Positions 28,060 to 37,030 of a stretch of 64,000 nucleotides of DNA are shown here, one piece after another; positions within the stretch are counted from its first letter, which is position 1; every line of letters begins with the position of its first letter. A program made the position numbers and the translations under genes. This stretch comes from Dysgonomonas sp. HDW5A. Its GTDB lineage: Bacteria > Bacteroidota > Bacteroidia > Bacteroidales > Dysgonomonadaceae. The notes under the pieces were generated by a model. The model did no database searches and had not been told where the DNA came from. It saw only the letters and a list, made by a program, of their open reading frames with translations. The stretch is from NCBI RefSeq assembly GCF_011299555.1, contig NZ_CP049857.1:3782001-3846000 (forward strand), given 5' to 3'.

Positions 28060-30396
28060 ATGAAATTCACTTTATTACTTTTATGTGTAGCTCTTTCCTT
28101 TGGGCACACATATTCGCAACCCAAGTATAAAAACCCCAAACTAAGTGCTGAAGAACGGACTCAGGATCTGGTTAGCCGAATGACTTTGGAAGAAAAAGTA
28201 GGTCAACTTCTCTGTCCTTTAGGATGGGAAATGTATGAAAAACAAGGCAGCAAAGTTACTCAATCAAAAAAATTTGAAGATATTGTCAAAGAAAGACAGA
28301 TTGGTATGCTATGGGCAACTTTCAGAGCAGACCCCTGGACTCAAAAAACATTGGAAAATGGATTAAATCCAACACAGGCAGCCGAAGCAGGAAATGCGCT
28401 TCAACGATATATTATAAATAATACCCGCTTAGGAATTCCTATTTTCTTGGCTGAAGAATGTCCTCATGGACACATGGCTATCGGAACAACTGTTTTTCCG
28501 ACAGCAATAGGTCAAGCAGCAACTTGGAATCCTGAACTTTTAACCAAAATGAGTTCTACGATTGCACAGGAAGCTCGTTTACAAGGTTCTCATATCGGAT
28601 ATGGTCCTGTATTGGATTTAGCCAGAGAACCTCGCTGGTCTCGTACCGAAGAAACTTATGGTGAAGACCCCGTCTTAATAGCTCATATGGGCGAAGCATT
28701 TGTAAAAGGTTTCGGAAGCGGTGATTTAACGAAAGAAAACAGCCTTATATCAACACTTAAACACTTTGTTGCTTACGGTGTACCAGAAGGCGGACATAAT
28801 GGAAATCCCAATAGTGTTGGAATGAGGGATCTCAAGGAAAATTACTTACCTCCTTTCCAAGCAGCAGTAAAAGCAGGTGCATTGTCTGTAATGACAGCCT
28901 ATAATTCTGTAGATGGGATTCCTTGTACCTCTTACGAATATTTATTAAAAGATGTACTTCGTAAAGACTGGGGATTTAAAGGATTCACCGTTTCCGATCT
29001 AGGTAGTATCGAAGGTCTCAAAGGTAGTCACCATGTTGTAGAAACTATCCAAGATGCAGCTATATTATCTGCAAATGCCGGATTGGATGTTGATTTGGGA
29101 GGAAACGCTTTCTTCCTATTGATTGATGCAGTAAAAAATAATAAGATAAAAGAATCTGTTATTAATGATGCTGTAAGCCATGTTCTTAGATTAAAATTCG
29201 AAATGGGTCTTTTTGAAAATCCTTATGTGGATGTGAAAAAAGCTGCCGGAAATGTAAGAAATCAAGAGCATATCAACTTAGCTCGTAAAGTAGCACAGGA
29301 ATCGGTTACCCTTCTAAAGAATGAGAGCAATATTTTACCACTAAACAAGAACCTCAAAAAAGTAGCTGTTATTGGACCTAATGCCGATAATATCTACAAT
29401 CAATTGGGGGATTATACAGCTCCTCAGGAGAGAAATAATATAAAGACTGTATTAGACGGAATAAAATCGAAACTGAACGCTACTCAAATAGAGTATGTAA
29501 AAGGAACTGCAATCAGAGATACTACTAATTTAGAGATTGAACTAGCTGTTGCTGCTGCAAAACGAGCTGATGTTGCCATAGTTGTTGTTGGTGGATCGAG
29601 TGCCCGCGACTTTAAAACAAAGTATATTGATACAGGAGCTGCGGTTGCCTCAAAAGACAACATCAGTGATATGGAGAGTGGAGAAGGTTACGACAGAGCT
29701 TCACTGGATTTGATGGGAAAACAACTCGATTTATTAAAAGCCGTAAAAGCCACCGGAACACCAATCATTGTAGTCTACATTGAAGGTCGCCCCTTAAATA
29801 TGAATTGGGCTAATGAAAATGCCAATGCACTTCTTACAGCGTGGTATCCGGGACAAGAGGGAGGAAATGCCATCGCTGATATTCTCTTTGGAGACTATAA
29901 TCCGGCTGGTCGCCTGCCTATTTCTGTGCCACGTTCAGTAGGTCAACTTCCGGTATATTATAACAAAAAGAATCCCAAAGGACACGATTATGTAGAAATG
30001 TCGGAAGCTCCGCTTTATCCTTTTGGATTTGGTTTAAGTTATACTTCTTTTGAATATAGTAATCTGGATATACGCAAAGTAAATAATACGAGTTATGTTG
30101 CTGAATTTACAGTAACAAATTCAGGTAATTTTGACGGTGATGAAGTCGCTCAATTATATATAAGAGATGAAGTCGCATCCACTGTTCGCCCCGTAAAACA
30201 ATTGAAACATTTTGCACGTATTAATTTGAAAAAAGGCGAAAGTAAAAAAGTGTCTTTCGAACTTTCTGAAAATGATTTCACAATCATCGATCAGCAAATG
30301 AACCGAATTGTTGAACCCGGAAAATTCACAATAATGATAGGTTCTTCATCCGAGGATATAAAATTAAAAGACATAATAAATATCGAAAATATTTAA
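28060..30396 (+). CDS. bglX: Secreted glycoside hydrolase family 3 beta-glucosidase
   Basis: BglX-like enzyme of 778 residues with a signal peptide (MKFTLLLLCVALSFGHTYS, cleaved near residue 20), so periplasmic. It has the N-terminal GH3 barrel (GPVLDLAREPRWSRTEETYGEDP, LKHFVAYG, MTAYNSVDGIPC). The likely nucleophile is the Asp in FTVSDLGSIEGL. Next come the C-terminal GH3 sandwich (VTLLKNES to PGQEGGNAIADILFGDYNPAGRLPIS) and a fibronectin-like domain at the end. Substrates in the family are beta-glucosides or xylosides from plant polymers; the exact one cannot be read. It sits outside any polysaccharide locus: no SusC/D pair is next to it. A strong terminator follows. Confidence 0.92.
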   Translation: MKFTLLLLCVALSFGHTYSQPKYKNPKLSAEERTQDLVSRMTLEEKVGQLLCPLGWEMYEKQGSKVTQSKKFEDIVKERQIGMLWATFRADPWTQKTLENGLNPTQAAEAGNALQRYIINNTRLGIPIFLAEECPHGHMAIGTTVFPTAIGQAATWNPELLTKMSSTIAQEARLQGSHIGYGPVLDLAREPRWSRTEETYGEDPVLIAHMGEAFVKGFGSGDLTKENSLISTLKHFVAYGVPEGGHNGNPNSVGMRDLKENYLPPFQAAVKAGALSVMTAYNSVDGIPCTSYEYLLKDVLRKDWGFKGFTVSDLGSIEGLKGSHHVVETIQDAAILSANAGLDVDLGGNAFFLLIDAVKNNKIKESVINDAVSHVLRLKFEMGLFENPYVDVKKAAGNVRNQEHINLARKVAQESVTLLKNESNILPLNKNLKKVAVIGPNADNIYNQLGDYTAPQERNNIKTVLDGIKSKLNATQIEYVKGTAIRDTTNLEIELAVAAAKRADVAIVVVGGSSARDFKTKYIDTGAAVASKDNISDMESGEGYDRASLDLMGKQLDLLKAVKATGTPIIVVYIEGRPLNMNWANENANALLTAWYPGQEGGNAIADILFGDYNPAGRLPISVPRSVGQLPVYYNKKNPKGHDYVEMSEAPLYPFGFGLSYTSFEYSNLDIRKVNNTSYVAEFTVTNSGNFDGDEVAQLYIRDEVASTVRPVKQLKHFARINLKKGESKKVSFELSENDFTIIDQQMNRIVEPGKFTIMIGSSSEDIKLKDIINIENI

Positions 30397-30420
30397 ACGA
30401 TTTAATAAATCATTATTGAT

Positions 30421-30451
30421 AAGCTCCGTAAGTAAATTATTTACGGAGCTT
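30421..30451 (+). terminator. Intrinsic terminator after the GH3 gene
   Basis: AAGCTCCGTAA (30421-30431) pairs with TTACGGAGCTT (30441-30451), followed by five more T. Confidence 0.85.
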
Positions 30452-30491
30452 TTTTATTAACTTTATACTTATATCCATCTATAAAATACCC

Positions 30492-31631
30492 ATGAAAAAT
30501 CTAACATTTGTTTTAGCACCCGACTCATTCAAAGGTTCAATGACAGCACAAGAAGTATGCGATGCTATGGAAAGAGGCATCAGAAAAGTCCTTCCCGAAG
30601 CTACTTGCATCAAAATTCCAATGGCAGATGGGGGAGAAGGCACTGTTCAATCCTTAGTAGATGCAACAAAAGGGAAGGTTTACGAACTGGAAGTAATGGG
30701 ACCATTAACATCTCTGGTTTTAGCTCAATACGGAATATTAGGAGACGAAAAAACAGCTGTTATCGAAATGGCTTCGGCAAGTGGCATACAATACATAAAT
30801 GAAAAGACCCGAAACCCATTAATAACTACAACTTATGGAACAGGTCAATTAATAAAAGAATGCTTAAACAAAGGTGTTTCTAAAATTATTCTGGGTATTG
30901 GAGGTAGTGCAACTAATGATGGAGGAGCAGGTCTTGCTCAAGCATTAGGGGTGCGTTTTTCAGATAAACACAATGATGAGTTACCGTTCGGTGGAGCTGC
31001 TCTATCTCAATTAGAGAAAATTGATTTATCAAACTTAGATGCTCGTTTATGTAATGTTGAAATTGAAGTTGCCTGTGATGTAACTAACCCTTTATGTGGA
31101 GAAACAGGAGCTTCGAAAGTATTTGGTCCTCAAAAAGGAGCAACACCCGATATGGTATATATTTTAGATAAAGCACTTTGTCGTTATGCTGAGATAATAA
31201 AATGTCAGCTAGGTAAAGACATATCAAATATTCCAGGAGCAGGGGCGGCAGGAGGAATGGGTGCCGGTCTTCTAGCATTTACAAATGCGAGATTAGAACG
31301 GGGAGTAAATATCGTGATCAATTATACCAATCTGAGAGAAATTATCAAAAAAGCAGATTTTGTATTCACGGGAGAAGGAGGCATTGATTTCCAGACACAA
31401 TACGGAAAAACACCTTATGGAGTTGCTCAAGTCGCTAAATCAGAAAACAAAAAAATAATTGCTATTGCCGGTTATATAGGCAAAGGTATTGATCAGTTAT
31501 ATGATTGTGGATTTGATGCAATTCTAGGAATTTTGCCACAAGCTACATCTTTGGAAGAAGCTCTATTAAAAGGTAAAGAAAATGTGGAGCGAACTATTGA
31601 AAATGTAGTCCGCATACTTCTTTTGAGATAA
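30492..31631 (+). CDS. glxK: Glycerate kinase
   Basis: 379-residue member of the GckA/GlxK class that phosphorylates D-glycerate, feeding glycolysis. The opening VLAPDSFKGSMTAQEVCDAM and the next PMADGGEGTVQSLVDAT are diagnostic. Further landmarks are GIGGSATNDGGAGLAQALG, CDVTNPLCGETGA, IPGAGAAGGMGAGLLAF and FTGEGGIDFQT. Single gene between the GH3 terminator and the argR promoter. The family phosphorylates C2 or C3 of glycerate; the sequence alone does not decide which. Confidence 0.95.
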   Translation: MKNLTFVLAPDSFKGSMTAQEVCDAMERGIRKVLPEATCIKIPMADGGEGTVQSLVDATKGKVYELEVMGPLTSLVLAQYGILGDEKTAVIEMASASGIQYINEKTRNPLITTTYGTGQLIKECLNKGVSKIILGIGGSATNDGGAGLAQALGVRFSDKHNDELPFGGAALSQLEKIDLSNLDARLCNVEIEVACDVTNPLCGETGASKVFGPQKGATPDMVYILDKALCRYAEIIKCQLGKDISNIPGAGAAGGMGAGLLAFTNARLERGVNIVINYTNLREIIKKADFVFTGEGGIDFQTQYGKTPYGVAQVAKSENKKIIAIAGYIGKGIDQLYDCGFDAILGILPQATSLEEALLKGKENVERTIENVVRILLLR

Positions 31632-31777
31632 AAATCTATTGCGGCTTATTAGTAATAGCAAATATTCAATAATACATTCTAAAACCACAGCCATTTATTG
31701 TATTTAAACTTACCAAAGCAATAAATAGTTTTGCGAACTCAATACTATTATCCAATAAAAAATATATCCTCAAAATG

Positions 31778-31832
31778 TTTGAATATACAATATTATGTAT
31801 AAATTTGCATCATAAATGTATATTTATTCAAA
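31778..31832 (+). promoter_or_regulatory. Promoter and likely operator of argR
   Basis: TTTG (31778-31781), 18 bases, TAAATTTG (31800-31807) form a promoter with a very short leader. It is overlaid by an inverted repeat TTTGAATA (31778-31785) / TATTCAAA (31825-31832) and by two direct ATGTATA repeats (31795, 31816) 21 bases apart. TGAAT...ATTCA halves resemble known ARG-box halves. Self-repression by ArgR is inferred. Confidence 0.6.
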
Positions 31833-32291
31833 ATGGGAAAGAAAAACCGACATACCACCATCAAAGAAATTATATTATCTGAAGATATAACCAACCAGGA
31901 TATGCTTCTGAATGCTTTGATAAATAAGGGGTTTGATGTGACACAAGCAACACTTTCCCGTGACATTAAAGAACTGAAAATAATAAAAGCACCAACATCA
32001 AGGGGGAGCTATGCTTATCAATTGGCTGATGCAGTTGTAAATTCTCAAGACAATATAATGCCTTTGTCATCTTTTGGATTTTTGAGCATCGAATTTTCAG
32101 GACAATTGGCTGTTATCAAAACACGCCCCGGATATGCTATGGCAATTGCAGGGGAAATAGACTCGAAAGCTAACCAAACAATAATAGGAACTGTAGCAGG
32201 AGACGATACCATTTTATTAATACCCAAAGATAATATCAGTAGGGAAGAGGTATTGGCATCGCTTTCCTCGTTTATTCCAAATATGAAATGA
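31833..32291 (+). CDS. argR: Arginine repressor ArgR
   Basis: Hexameric arginine-binding regulator, 152 residues. The N-terminal winged helix (about 1-75) contains ATLSRDIKELKIIKAP, the recognition helix region. The C-terminal domain carries GTVAGDDTILLIP, the arginine-binding and trimer-forming motif. It heads the arginine cluster (GNAT, argG, cupin, argC, MutS-like, argD), with 28 bases to the next gene. Its promoter is overlapped by repeat pairs suited to autorepression. Confidence 0.94.
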   Translation: MGKKNRHTTIKEIILSEDITNQDMLLNALINKGFDVTQATLSRDIKELKIIKAPTSRGSYAYQLADAVVNSQDNIMPLSSFGFLSIEFSGQLAVIKTRPGYAMAIAGEIDSKANQTIIGTVAGDDTILLIPKDNISREEVLASLSSFIPNMK

Positions 32292-32319
32292 TCAACAATA
32301 TTTTATCGACAGATAAAAA

Positions 32320-32925
32320 ATGAAAGAAGAATTAGAACCAAAAATAACTATCGAAATAGCCAATGATAAACATATTCAATATGTTCAGACTATATTAGAT
32401 ACAATTGAAGCTGCAGCCAAAGTGCGTGGTACAGGTATAGCCAAAAGGTCGCCCGAATATGTCGAGCTTAAAATGAAAGAAGGCAAATCGATTATCGCAC
32501 TTGCCGGAGACGAATTTGCCGGTTTTTGTTATATCGAAACCTGGGGTAATAAACAGTTTGTCGCCAACTCAGGATTAATTGTTGTCGACAAATTCAGAGG
32601 ACATGGCTTAGCTAAACGCATAAAGCAAATGGCTTTTGCTTTATGTCGTCATAGATTTCCTGATGCTAAAGTTTTTGGCTTAACATCCGGTGCAGCTGTT
32701 ATGAAAATTAATACCGATTTGGGTTATGTTCCTGTAACTTTCGCTCAATTGACGGATGATGAAGCTTTCTGGAGAGGTTGTCAAGGATGTGTGAATTATG
32801 ACGTACTTACTCGTACCGACCGCAAATATTGTATTTGTACAGCCATGCTTTATGATCCTAAAACTCATGAGGACAAACCCGAAATTAAAGATTTACTGAA
32901 AAAATTAAAAGATACTGACAAATGA
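32320..32925 (+). CDS. GNAT acyltransferase of the arginine cluster, probable glutamate N-acyltransferase
   Basis: A 201-residue GNAT protein between argR and argG. LIVVDKFRGHGLAKRIKQMA is the acyl-CoA loop (R-G-x-G-L). The C-terminal part is unusual for GNATs: GCQGCVNYDVL then YCICTAM gives four cysteines in C-x2-C and C-x-C spacing, possibly a metal site. Position in the operon and the absence of argA/argJ nearby suggest it performs the first step, acetyl or succinyl transfer to glutamate. Bacteroides are known to use succinylated intermediates (N-succinylornithine carbamoyltransferase). The stop overlaps the argG start by 4 bases. Confidence 0.75.
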   Translation: MKEELEPKITIEIANDKHIQYVQTILDTIEAAAKVRGTGIAKRSPEYVELKMKEGKSIIALAGDEFAGFCYIETWGNKQFVANSGLIVVDKFRGHGLAKRIKQMAFALCRHRFPDAKVFGLTSGAAVMKINTDLGYVPVTFAQLTDDEAFWRGCQGCVNYDVLTRTDRKYCICTAMLYDPKTHEDKPEIKDLLKKLKDTDK

Positions 32926-34121
32926 AAAAGAAAGTCGTTTTAGCTTTTAGTGGAGGATTAGATACTTCATTTTGTGCCAAATACTTATCGGAAGAAAAAG
33001 GATACGAAGTATATACAGCCATAGCTAATACCGGAGGCTTTTCGCCGGACGAACTAAAGATAGTTGAAGAAAAAGCCTATAGATTAGGTGCAGTAAAACA
33101 TGTAACACTGGATGTAACGCAAGAATATTACGATAAAAGCATCAAGTACATGGTTTTTGGAAATGTTCTGAGAAACGGAACTTATCCTATTTCAGTAAGT
33201 TCAGAACGTATATTTCAAGCAATAGCTATTATTAATTATGCGAAAGAAATAGGTGCTGATGCTGTTGCACATGGTAGTACAGGTGCAGGTAACGATCAAG
33301 TACGTTTCGATTTGACTTTCGATGTATTAGCACCCGAAATAGAAATCATAACTCCAACACGTGATATGATTCTTACCCGTGAGTATGAGATTGATTATCT
33401 TAAAAAACACGGTTATGAAGCAGATTTCACTAAAATGGAATACTCTATAAATAAAGGTCTCTGGGGAACAAGTATTGGTGGAAAAGAGACTTTGAAGTCA
33501 AACCAAACTTTACCAGAAGAAGCTTATCCTTCTCAATTGACAAAGAAAGAATCGGAAATTCTTACAATAGATTTTGAACAAGGGGAAATTACAGGCGTAA
33601 ACGGAACAAAATACACCAATAAAATTGAGGCAATCAATAAAATCGAAGAAATAGCTTCGGCTTTTGCCATCGGTCGCGATATGCATATTGGTGATACAAT
33701 TATAGGAATAAAAGGACGTGTAGGCTTTGAAGCTGCTGCTCCTTTGGTAATTATCAATGCACATAAAATGCTCGAAAAGCATACTCTAACCAAATGGCAA
33801 CAATATTGGAAAGAGCAATTAGGTAACTGGTATGGAATGTTTCTACATGAAGCACAATATCTTGAACCTGTAATGCGTGACATTGAGGCTTTTTTAACCA
33901 GCTCTCAGGAAAATGTAACAGGTACAGTAACTATAAAATTGATGCCTTATCATTATGTTTTAGTGGGTGTTGACAGTGAATTCGATTTAATGAAGGCTGA
34001 CTTTGGAGAATATGGAGAAATAAATAAAGCTTGGACTTCTGATGATGCGAAAGGCTTTACTAAAATTTACTCTATCCCGACAAAAGTATTTCACAGTGTT
34101 CAAAAGAAAAACGGAAAGTAA
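32922..34121 (+). CDS. argG: Argininosuccinate synthase
   Basis: ATP-dependent ligation of citrulline and aspartate. The 399 residues include the P-loop-like AFSGGLDTSFCAKYL at the N terminus and GSTGAGNDQVRFDLTF for ATP/citrulline. GLWGTSIGGKE and LHEAQYLEPVMRDIEAFL follow. Its ATG overlaps the stop of the upstream GNAT (ATGA), so the two are translationally coupled. Bacterial ArgG comes in two length classes; this one is of the shorter class. Next gene is a cupin 51 bases later. Confidence 0.95.
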   Translation: MKKKVVLAFSGGLDTSFCAKYLSEEKGYEVYTAIANTGGFSPDELKIVEEKAYRLGAVKHVTLDVTQEYYDKSIKYMVFGNVLRNGTYPISVSSERIFQAIAIINYAKEIGADAVAHGSTGAGNDQVRFDLTFDVLAPEIEIITPTRDMILTREYEIDYLKKHGYEADFTKMEYSINKGLWGTSIGGKETLKSNQTLPEEAYPSQLTKKESEILTIDFEQGEITGVNGTKYTNKIEAINKIEEIASAFAIGRDMHIGDTIIGIKGRVGFEAAAPLVIINAHKMLEKHTLTKWQQYWKEQLGNWYGMFLHEAQYLEPVMRDIEAFLTSSQENVTGTVTIKLMPYHYVLVGVDSEFDLMKADFGEYGEINKAWTSDDAKGFTKIYSIPTKVFHSVQKKNGK

Positions 34122-34172
34122 TTTACTTACTCACTTTTCTATATAAGATAGAATATAACTAAATAGGCTGTG

Positions 34173-34523
34173 ATGTATAAGAAAGTATCTAAAAATGAGG
34201 CTGCTCATTATATTTGGGGCGATAGATGCGATAGTTGGGTGTTAGTAGATAAGGACACTCTATCTGTTAAACTAGAAAGTATGCCTCCAAATACTAGAGA
34301 AAATGCTCATTATCATGCAAAGGCTTCGCAGTTTTTCTATCTACTTAAAGGAGAAGCATTGTTTCATATAAATGACGGTGAATCTGTTACAGTATTGGCT
34401 CAGGAAGGATTACTAATACCTCCTCACACAATACATTTTATAGAGAATAAAAGTAATGAAGCTATTGACTTTTTAGTTATTTCTCAGCCTACAACAAATA
34501 ATGATCGGTTTTTAGCTGATTAA
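34173..34523 (+). CDS. Small cupin-domain protein
   Basis: A 116-residue single-domain cupin. ENAHYHAKASQFFYLLKGEALFHI contains the first metal motif (H-x-H, then E replaced by Q/F spacing), and PPHTIHFIENKS the second. The ATG at 34173 is preferred to the GTG just before it. Its place inside the arg operon, 51 bases after argG and 24 before argC, suggests co-transcription, but nothing in the sequence links it to arginine chemistry. Could be a sugar- or amino-acid-binding isomerase or only a passenger. Confidence 0.75.
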   Translation: MYKKVSKNEAAHYIWGDRCDSWVLVDKDTLSVKLESMPPNTRENAHYHAKASQFFYLLKGEALFHINDGESVTVLAQEGLLIPPHTIHFIENKSNEAIDFLVISQPTTNNDRFLAD

Positions 34524-34547
34524 AGAAGAATAAAGCACATAGAAAAA

Positions 34548-35516
34548 ATGATAAAAGCAGGAATAATAGGAGGTGCAGGATATACAGCCGGAGAACTGAT
34601 TCGTTTATTGATTAACCACCCTCAAGTAGAATTGGTTTTTGTAAATAGCACCAGCAATGCAGGCAATAAACTGACCGATGTTCATGGAGGATTATTAGGT
34701 GAAACAGAAATGACTTTTACCGATCAACTTCCTTATAACGAAATTGATGTGTTATTTTTCTGTACTGCACATGGTGATACGAAAAAATTCTTAGACTCAA
34801 ATAATGTTCCAGAGAATCTCAAAATAATAGACCTTTCAACCGATTATCGTAAAGAATCACCTGAGCACGAATTTGTATACGGTCTACCTGAATTAAATAG
34901 GGAAAGAATAAAAAAAGCAAAACGAATTGCCAATCCAGGGTGCTTTGCCACTGCCATACAGTTAGCTTTACTACCTTTAGCAAAAGCTCAATTATTGAAT
35001 ACCGAAGTTCATGTGAATGCAATTACGGGATCGACAGGGGCAGGTGTAAAGCCTTCGGCAACCTCACATTTCAGTTGGAGAGAGAATAATATTTCGGTGT
35101 ATAAAGCATTCGAACATCAGCACTTAGGCGAAATTCGTCAATCATTGAATCAACTTCAAAACAGTTTCTCTGAAGATATTAACTTCATACCTGTTAGGGG
35201 TAATTTTACCCGTGGAATATTTGCGAGTATCTATCTCAATTTTGCAGGGACTGAAGAAGATGCAGTTAAATTATACAAAGACTTTTATAAGGATAGTCCT
35301 TTTGTAATTATTACAGACAAGAATCCTGATTTAAAACAAGTTATCAATACCAATAAGTGTGTGCTATATGTAGAAAAGCATGGTAATAAACTGCTTATTC
35401 TTTCTTGTATCGACAATTTGGTGAAAGGAGCTTCGGGACAAGCTGTTCATAATCTAAATCTTATTTTTGGTTTGGATGAAACAGAGGGATTAAAACTGAA
35501 AGCAACAGGATTTTAA
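34548..35516 (+). CDS. argC: N-acetyl-gamma-glutamyl-phosphate reductase
   Basis: NADPH-dependent third step of ornithine synthesis. The 322 residues begin with the dinucleotide loop GIIGGAGYTAGELIRLL. The catalytic Cys132 sits in ANPGCFATAIQLAL, and HVNAITGSTGAGVKP and HQHLGEI follow with the acid-base His. In Bacteroidetes the true substrate may be the succinylated phosphate. It ends at the outer arm of a large imperfect inverted repeat that fills the gap to the next gene. Confidence 0.95.
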   Translation: MIKAGIIGGAGYTAGELIRLLINHPQVELVFVNSTSNAGNKLTDVHGGLLGETEMTFTDQLPYNEIDVLFFCTAHGDTKKFLDSNNVPENLKIIDLSTDYRKESPEHEFVYGLPELNRERIKKAKRIANPGCFATAIQLALLPLAKAQLLNTEVHVNAITGSTGAGVKPSATSHFSWRENNISVYKAFEHQHLGEIRQSLNQLQNSFSEDINFIPVRGNFTRGIFASIYLNFAGTEEDAVKLYKDFYKDSPFVIITDKNPDLKQVINTNKCVLYVEKHGNKLLILSCIDNLVKGASGQAVHNLNLIFGLDETEGLKLKATGF

Positions 35517-35597
35517 GGTTTCAAATCAATATATTTTCCACTAAATTAAACAACAAAAAATATTTAGTGATATATTTGAGATTAATAAGACCTTAAA
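35512..35597. repeat. Long imperfect inverted repeat between argC and the MutS-like gene
   Basis: Three nested arms: TTTAAGGT (35512-35519) with ACCTTAAA (35590-35597); TCAAAT with ATTTGA in the middle; CACTAAAT (35539-35546) with ATTTAGTG (35562-35569) inside, around a 15-base A-rich loop. The outer arm overlaps the argC stop codon. Confidence 0.6.
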
Positions 35598-35621
35598 TTT
35601 ATTAATTTAAAAGTTACGCCT

Positions 35622-36998
35622 ATGTCTTTCCAGATAGACGATCAGACCAAAAAAGACCTTGATATTTTTGGTACATATAAAAGTGGAAAATCTGTATTCG
35701 ACTTATTCGATCTTACCACATGTAAAGGTGGACAAGACAAATTATATAAGTTCTTGTCAGAACCAATGACAGATCTTGAAAAGATAAAAGAACGAAAAGA
35801 TGCAGTCTTATTTTTCAGGAATCATGTAACATCAAGACTGAATATCGATAAAGATTCTTTGGATTATGCTGTTTACTATCTGAAAGATCGAAATTCATCC
35901 GTTAGGCGTGCCTCCAAAGTGTGGTCGGCAGAGAGAAGTATCATGAATAAATTGAACCCATCTCAAAGCTATCATGTTGTAGAAAACGGGGTTAACTCGT
36001 TGGTTAATATTCTTAAGACGCTCTATGCTTTTTCATCGAACTTATCAAAGGAAGTGGAGGATAGTAACTTTCCCTTGCTACTAAAAAAAGATAATGACAA
36101 AGTACTTGAAATATTCACTATAGAAGAGTTTCAAAATGCTCTTAAAGTAAAAAGTCTCAAGCCTTACGATGTGGATGTATATGATTCTATTTTCAGATAT
36201 TACCAAAGTCGTAATATTCAGTTTTTGATTAATCTCATCTACGAATATGACGCCTTACAAGCTATAGCCAATGCTGCCGATAAATATAACCTTGCTTATC
36301 CTGAGGTTTTACCCAGATCGGCAAACTGCCTTGATGCAGAAGGGCTTTTTCATCCTTTTGTCGAAAATGCTGTAGCGAATAATGTGAGTTTCGGAGGAGA
36401 TTCAAACCTTCTGTTTATTACCGGACCTAATATGGCAGGGAAATCTACTTTTCTTAAAGCTTTGGGAGTTTCTGCTTATTTGGCTCATGCCGGATTTCCG
36501 GTACCTGCCAAAAGAATGAAAATAAGTCTAATATCGGGATTATGTACTACGATCAATATATCTGATGATATACAATCGGGATACAGCCATTTTTATGCCG
36601 AAGTTTTAAGGGTAAAATATGTAGCAGCACAATTAAAGGAAAATAATAATCTGCTCGTAATCTTTGATGAATTGTTCAGAGGAACAAATGTAAAAGATGC
36701 TTACGACGGAACTTTAGCTATAGTATCAGCTTTTGCACGTATTAAGAGTTCATTCTTTGTTATATCGACACATATAATTGAGGCTGCCGAAAGCTTAAGT
36801 GCAAATGAGAATATAAGTTTCCGAAGTTTCGAAATACGCGAAGTTGACGGACATCCGACATATACTTATAAGCTGAAAGAGGGTATATCGACCGATAGAT
36901 TAGGCATGTATATAATACGCAAAGAGAGGGTAGTGGAGATGATAAATGAAGTACTGACTACCAACCCCGAAGATATAAATATAGAAAATAATAAATAG
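35622..36998 (+). CDS. MutS-like ATPase lacking the mismatch-recognition domain
   Basis: 458-residue protein with only the core and ATPase regions of MutS. The N-terminal 250 residues look like the lever/connector helices (TKKDLDIFGTY..GKSVFDLFDLTTCKGGQDKLYKFL). The Walker A is GPNMAGKST at 268-276, and the B region is LLVIFDELFRGTNVKDAYDG. STHIIEAAE is the later MutS signature. Domain I, which carries the Phe-x-Glu mismatch reader, is absent, so ordinary mismatch repair is unlikely. Similar short MutS proteins are common in Bacteroidetes, with unknown task. It sits between argC and argD, 32 bases before argD. Confidence 0.85.
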   Translation: MSFQIDDQTKKDLDIFGTYKSGKSVFDLFDLTTCKGGQDKLYKFLSEPMTDLEKIKERKDAVLFFRNHVTSRLNIDKDSLDYAVYYLKDRNSSVRRASKVWSAERSIMNKLNPSQSYHVVENGVNSLVNILKTLYAFSSNLSKEVEDSNFPLLLKKDNDKVLEIFTIEEFQNALKVKSLKPYDVDVYDSIFRYYQSRNIQFLINLIYEYDALQAIANAADKYNLAYPEVLPRSANCLDAEGLFHPFVENAVANNVSFGGDSNLLFITGPNMAGKSTFLKALGVSAYLAHAGFPVPAKRMKISLISGLCTTINISDDIQSGYSHFYAEVLRVKYVAAQLKENNNLLVIFDELFRGTNVKDAYDGTLAIVSAFARIKSSFFVISTHIIEAAESLSANENISFRSFEIREVDGHPTYTYKLKEGISTDRLGMYIIRKERVVEMINEVLTTNPEDINIENNK

Positions 36999-37030
36999 GT
37001 CGTTTTTAGACCTTAAATATAAAATATAAG

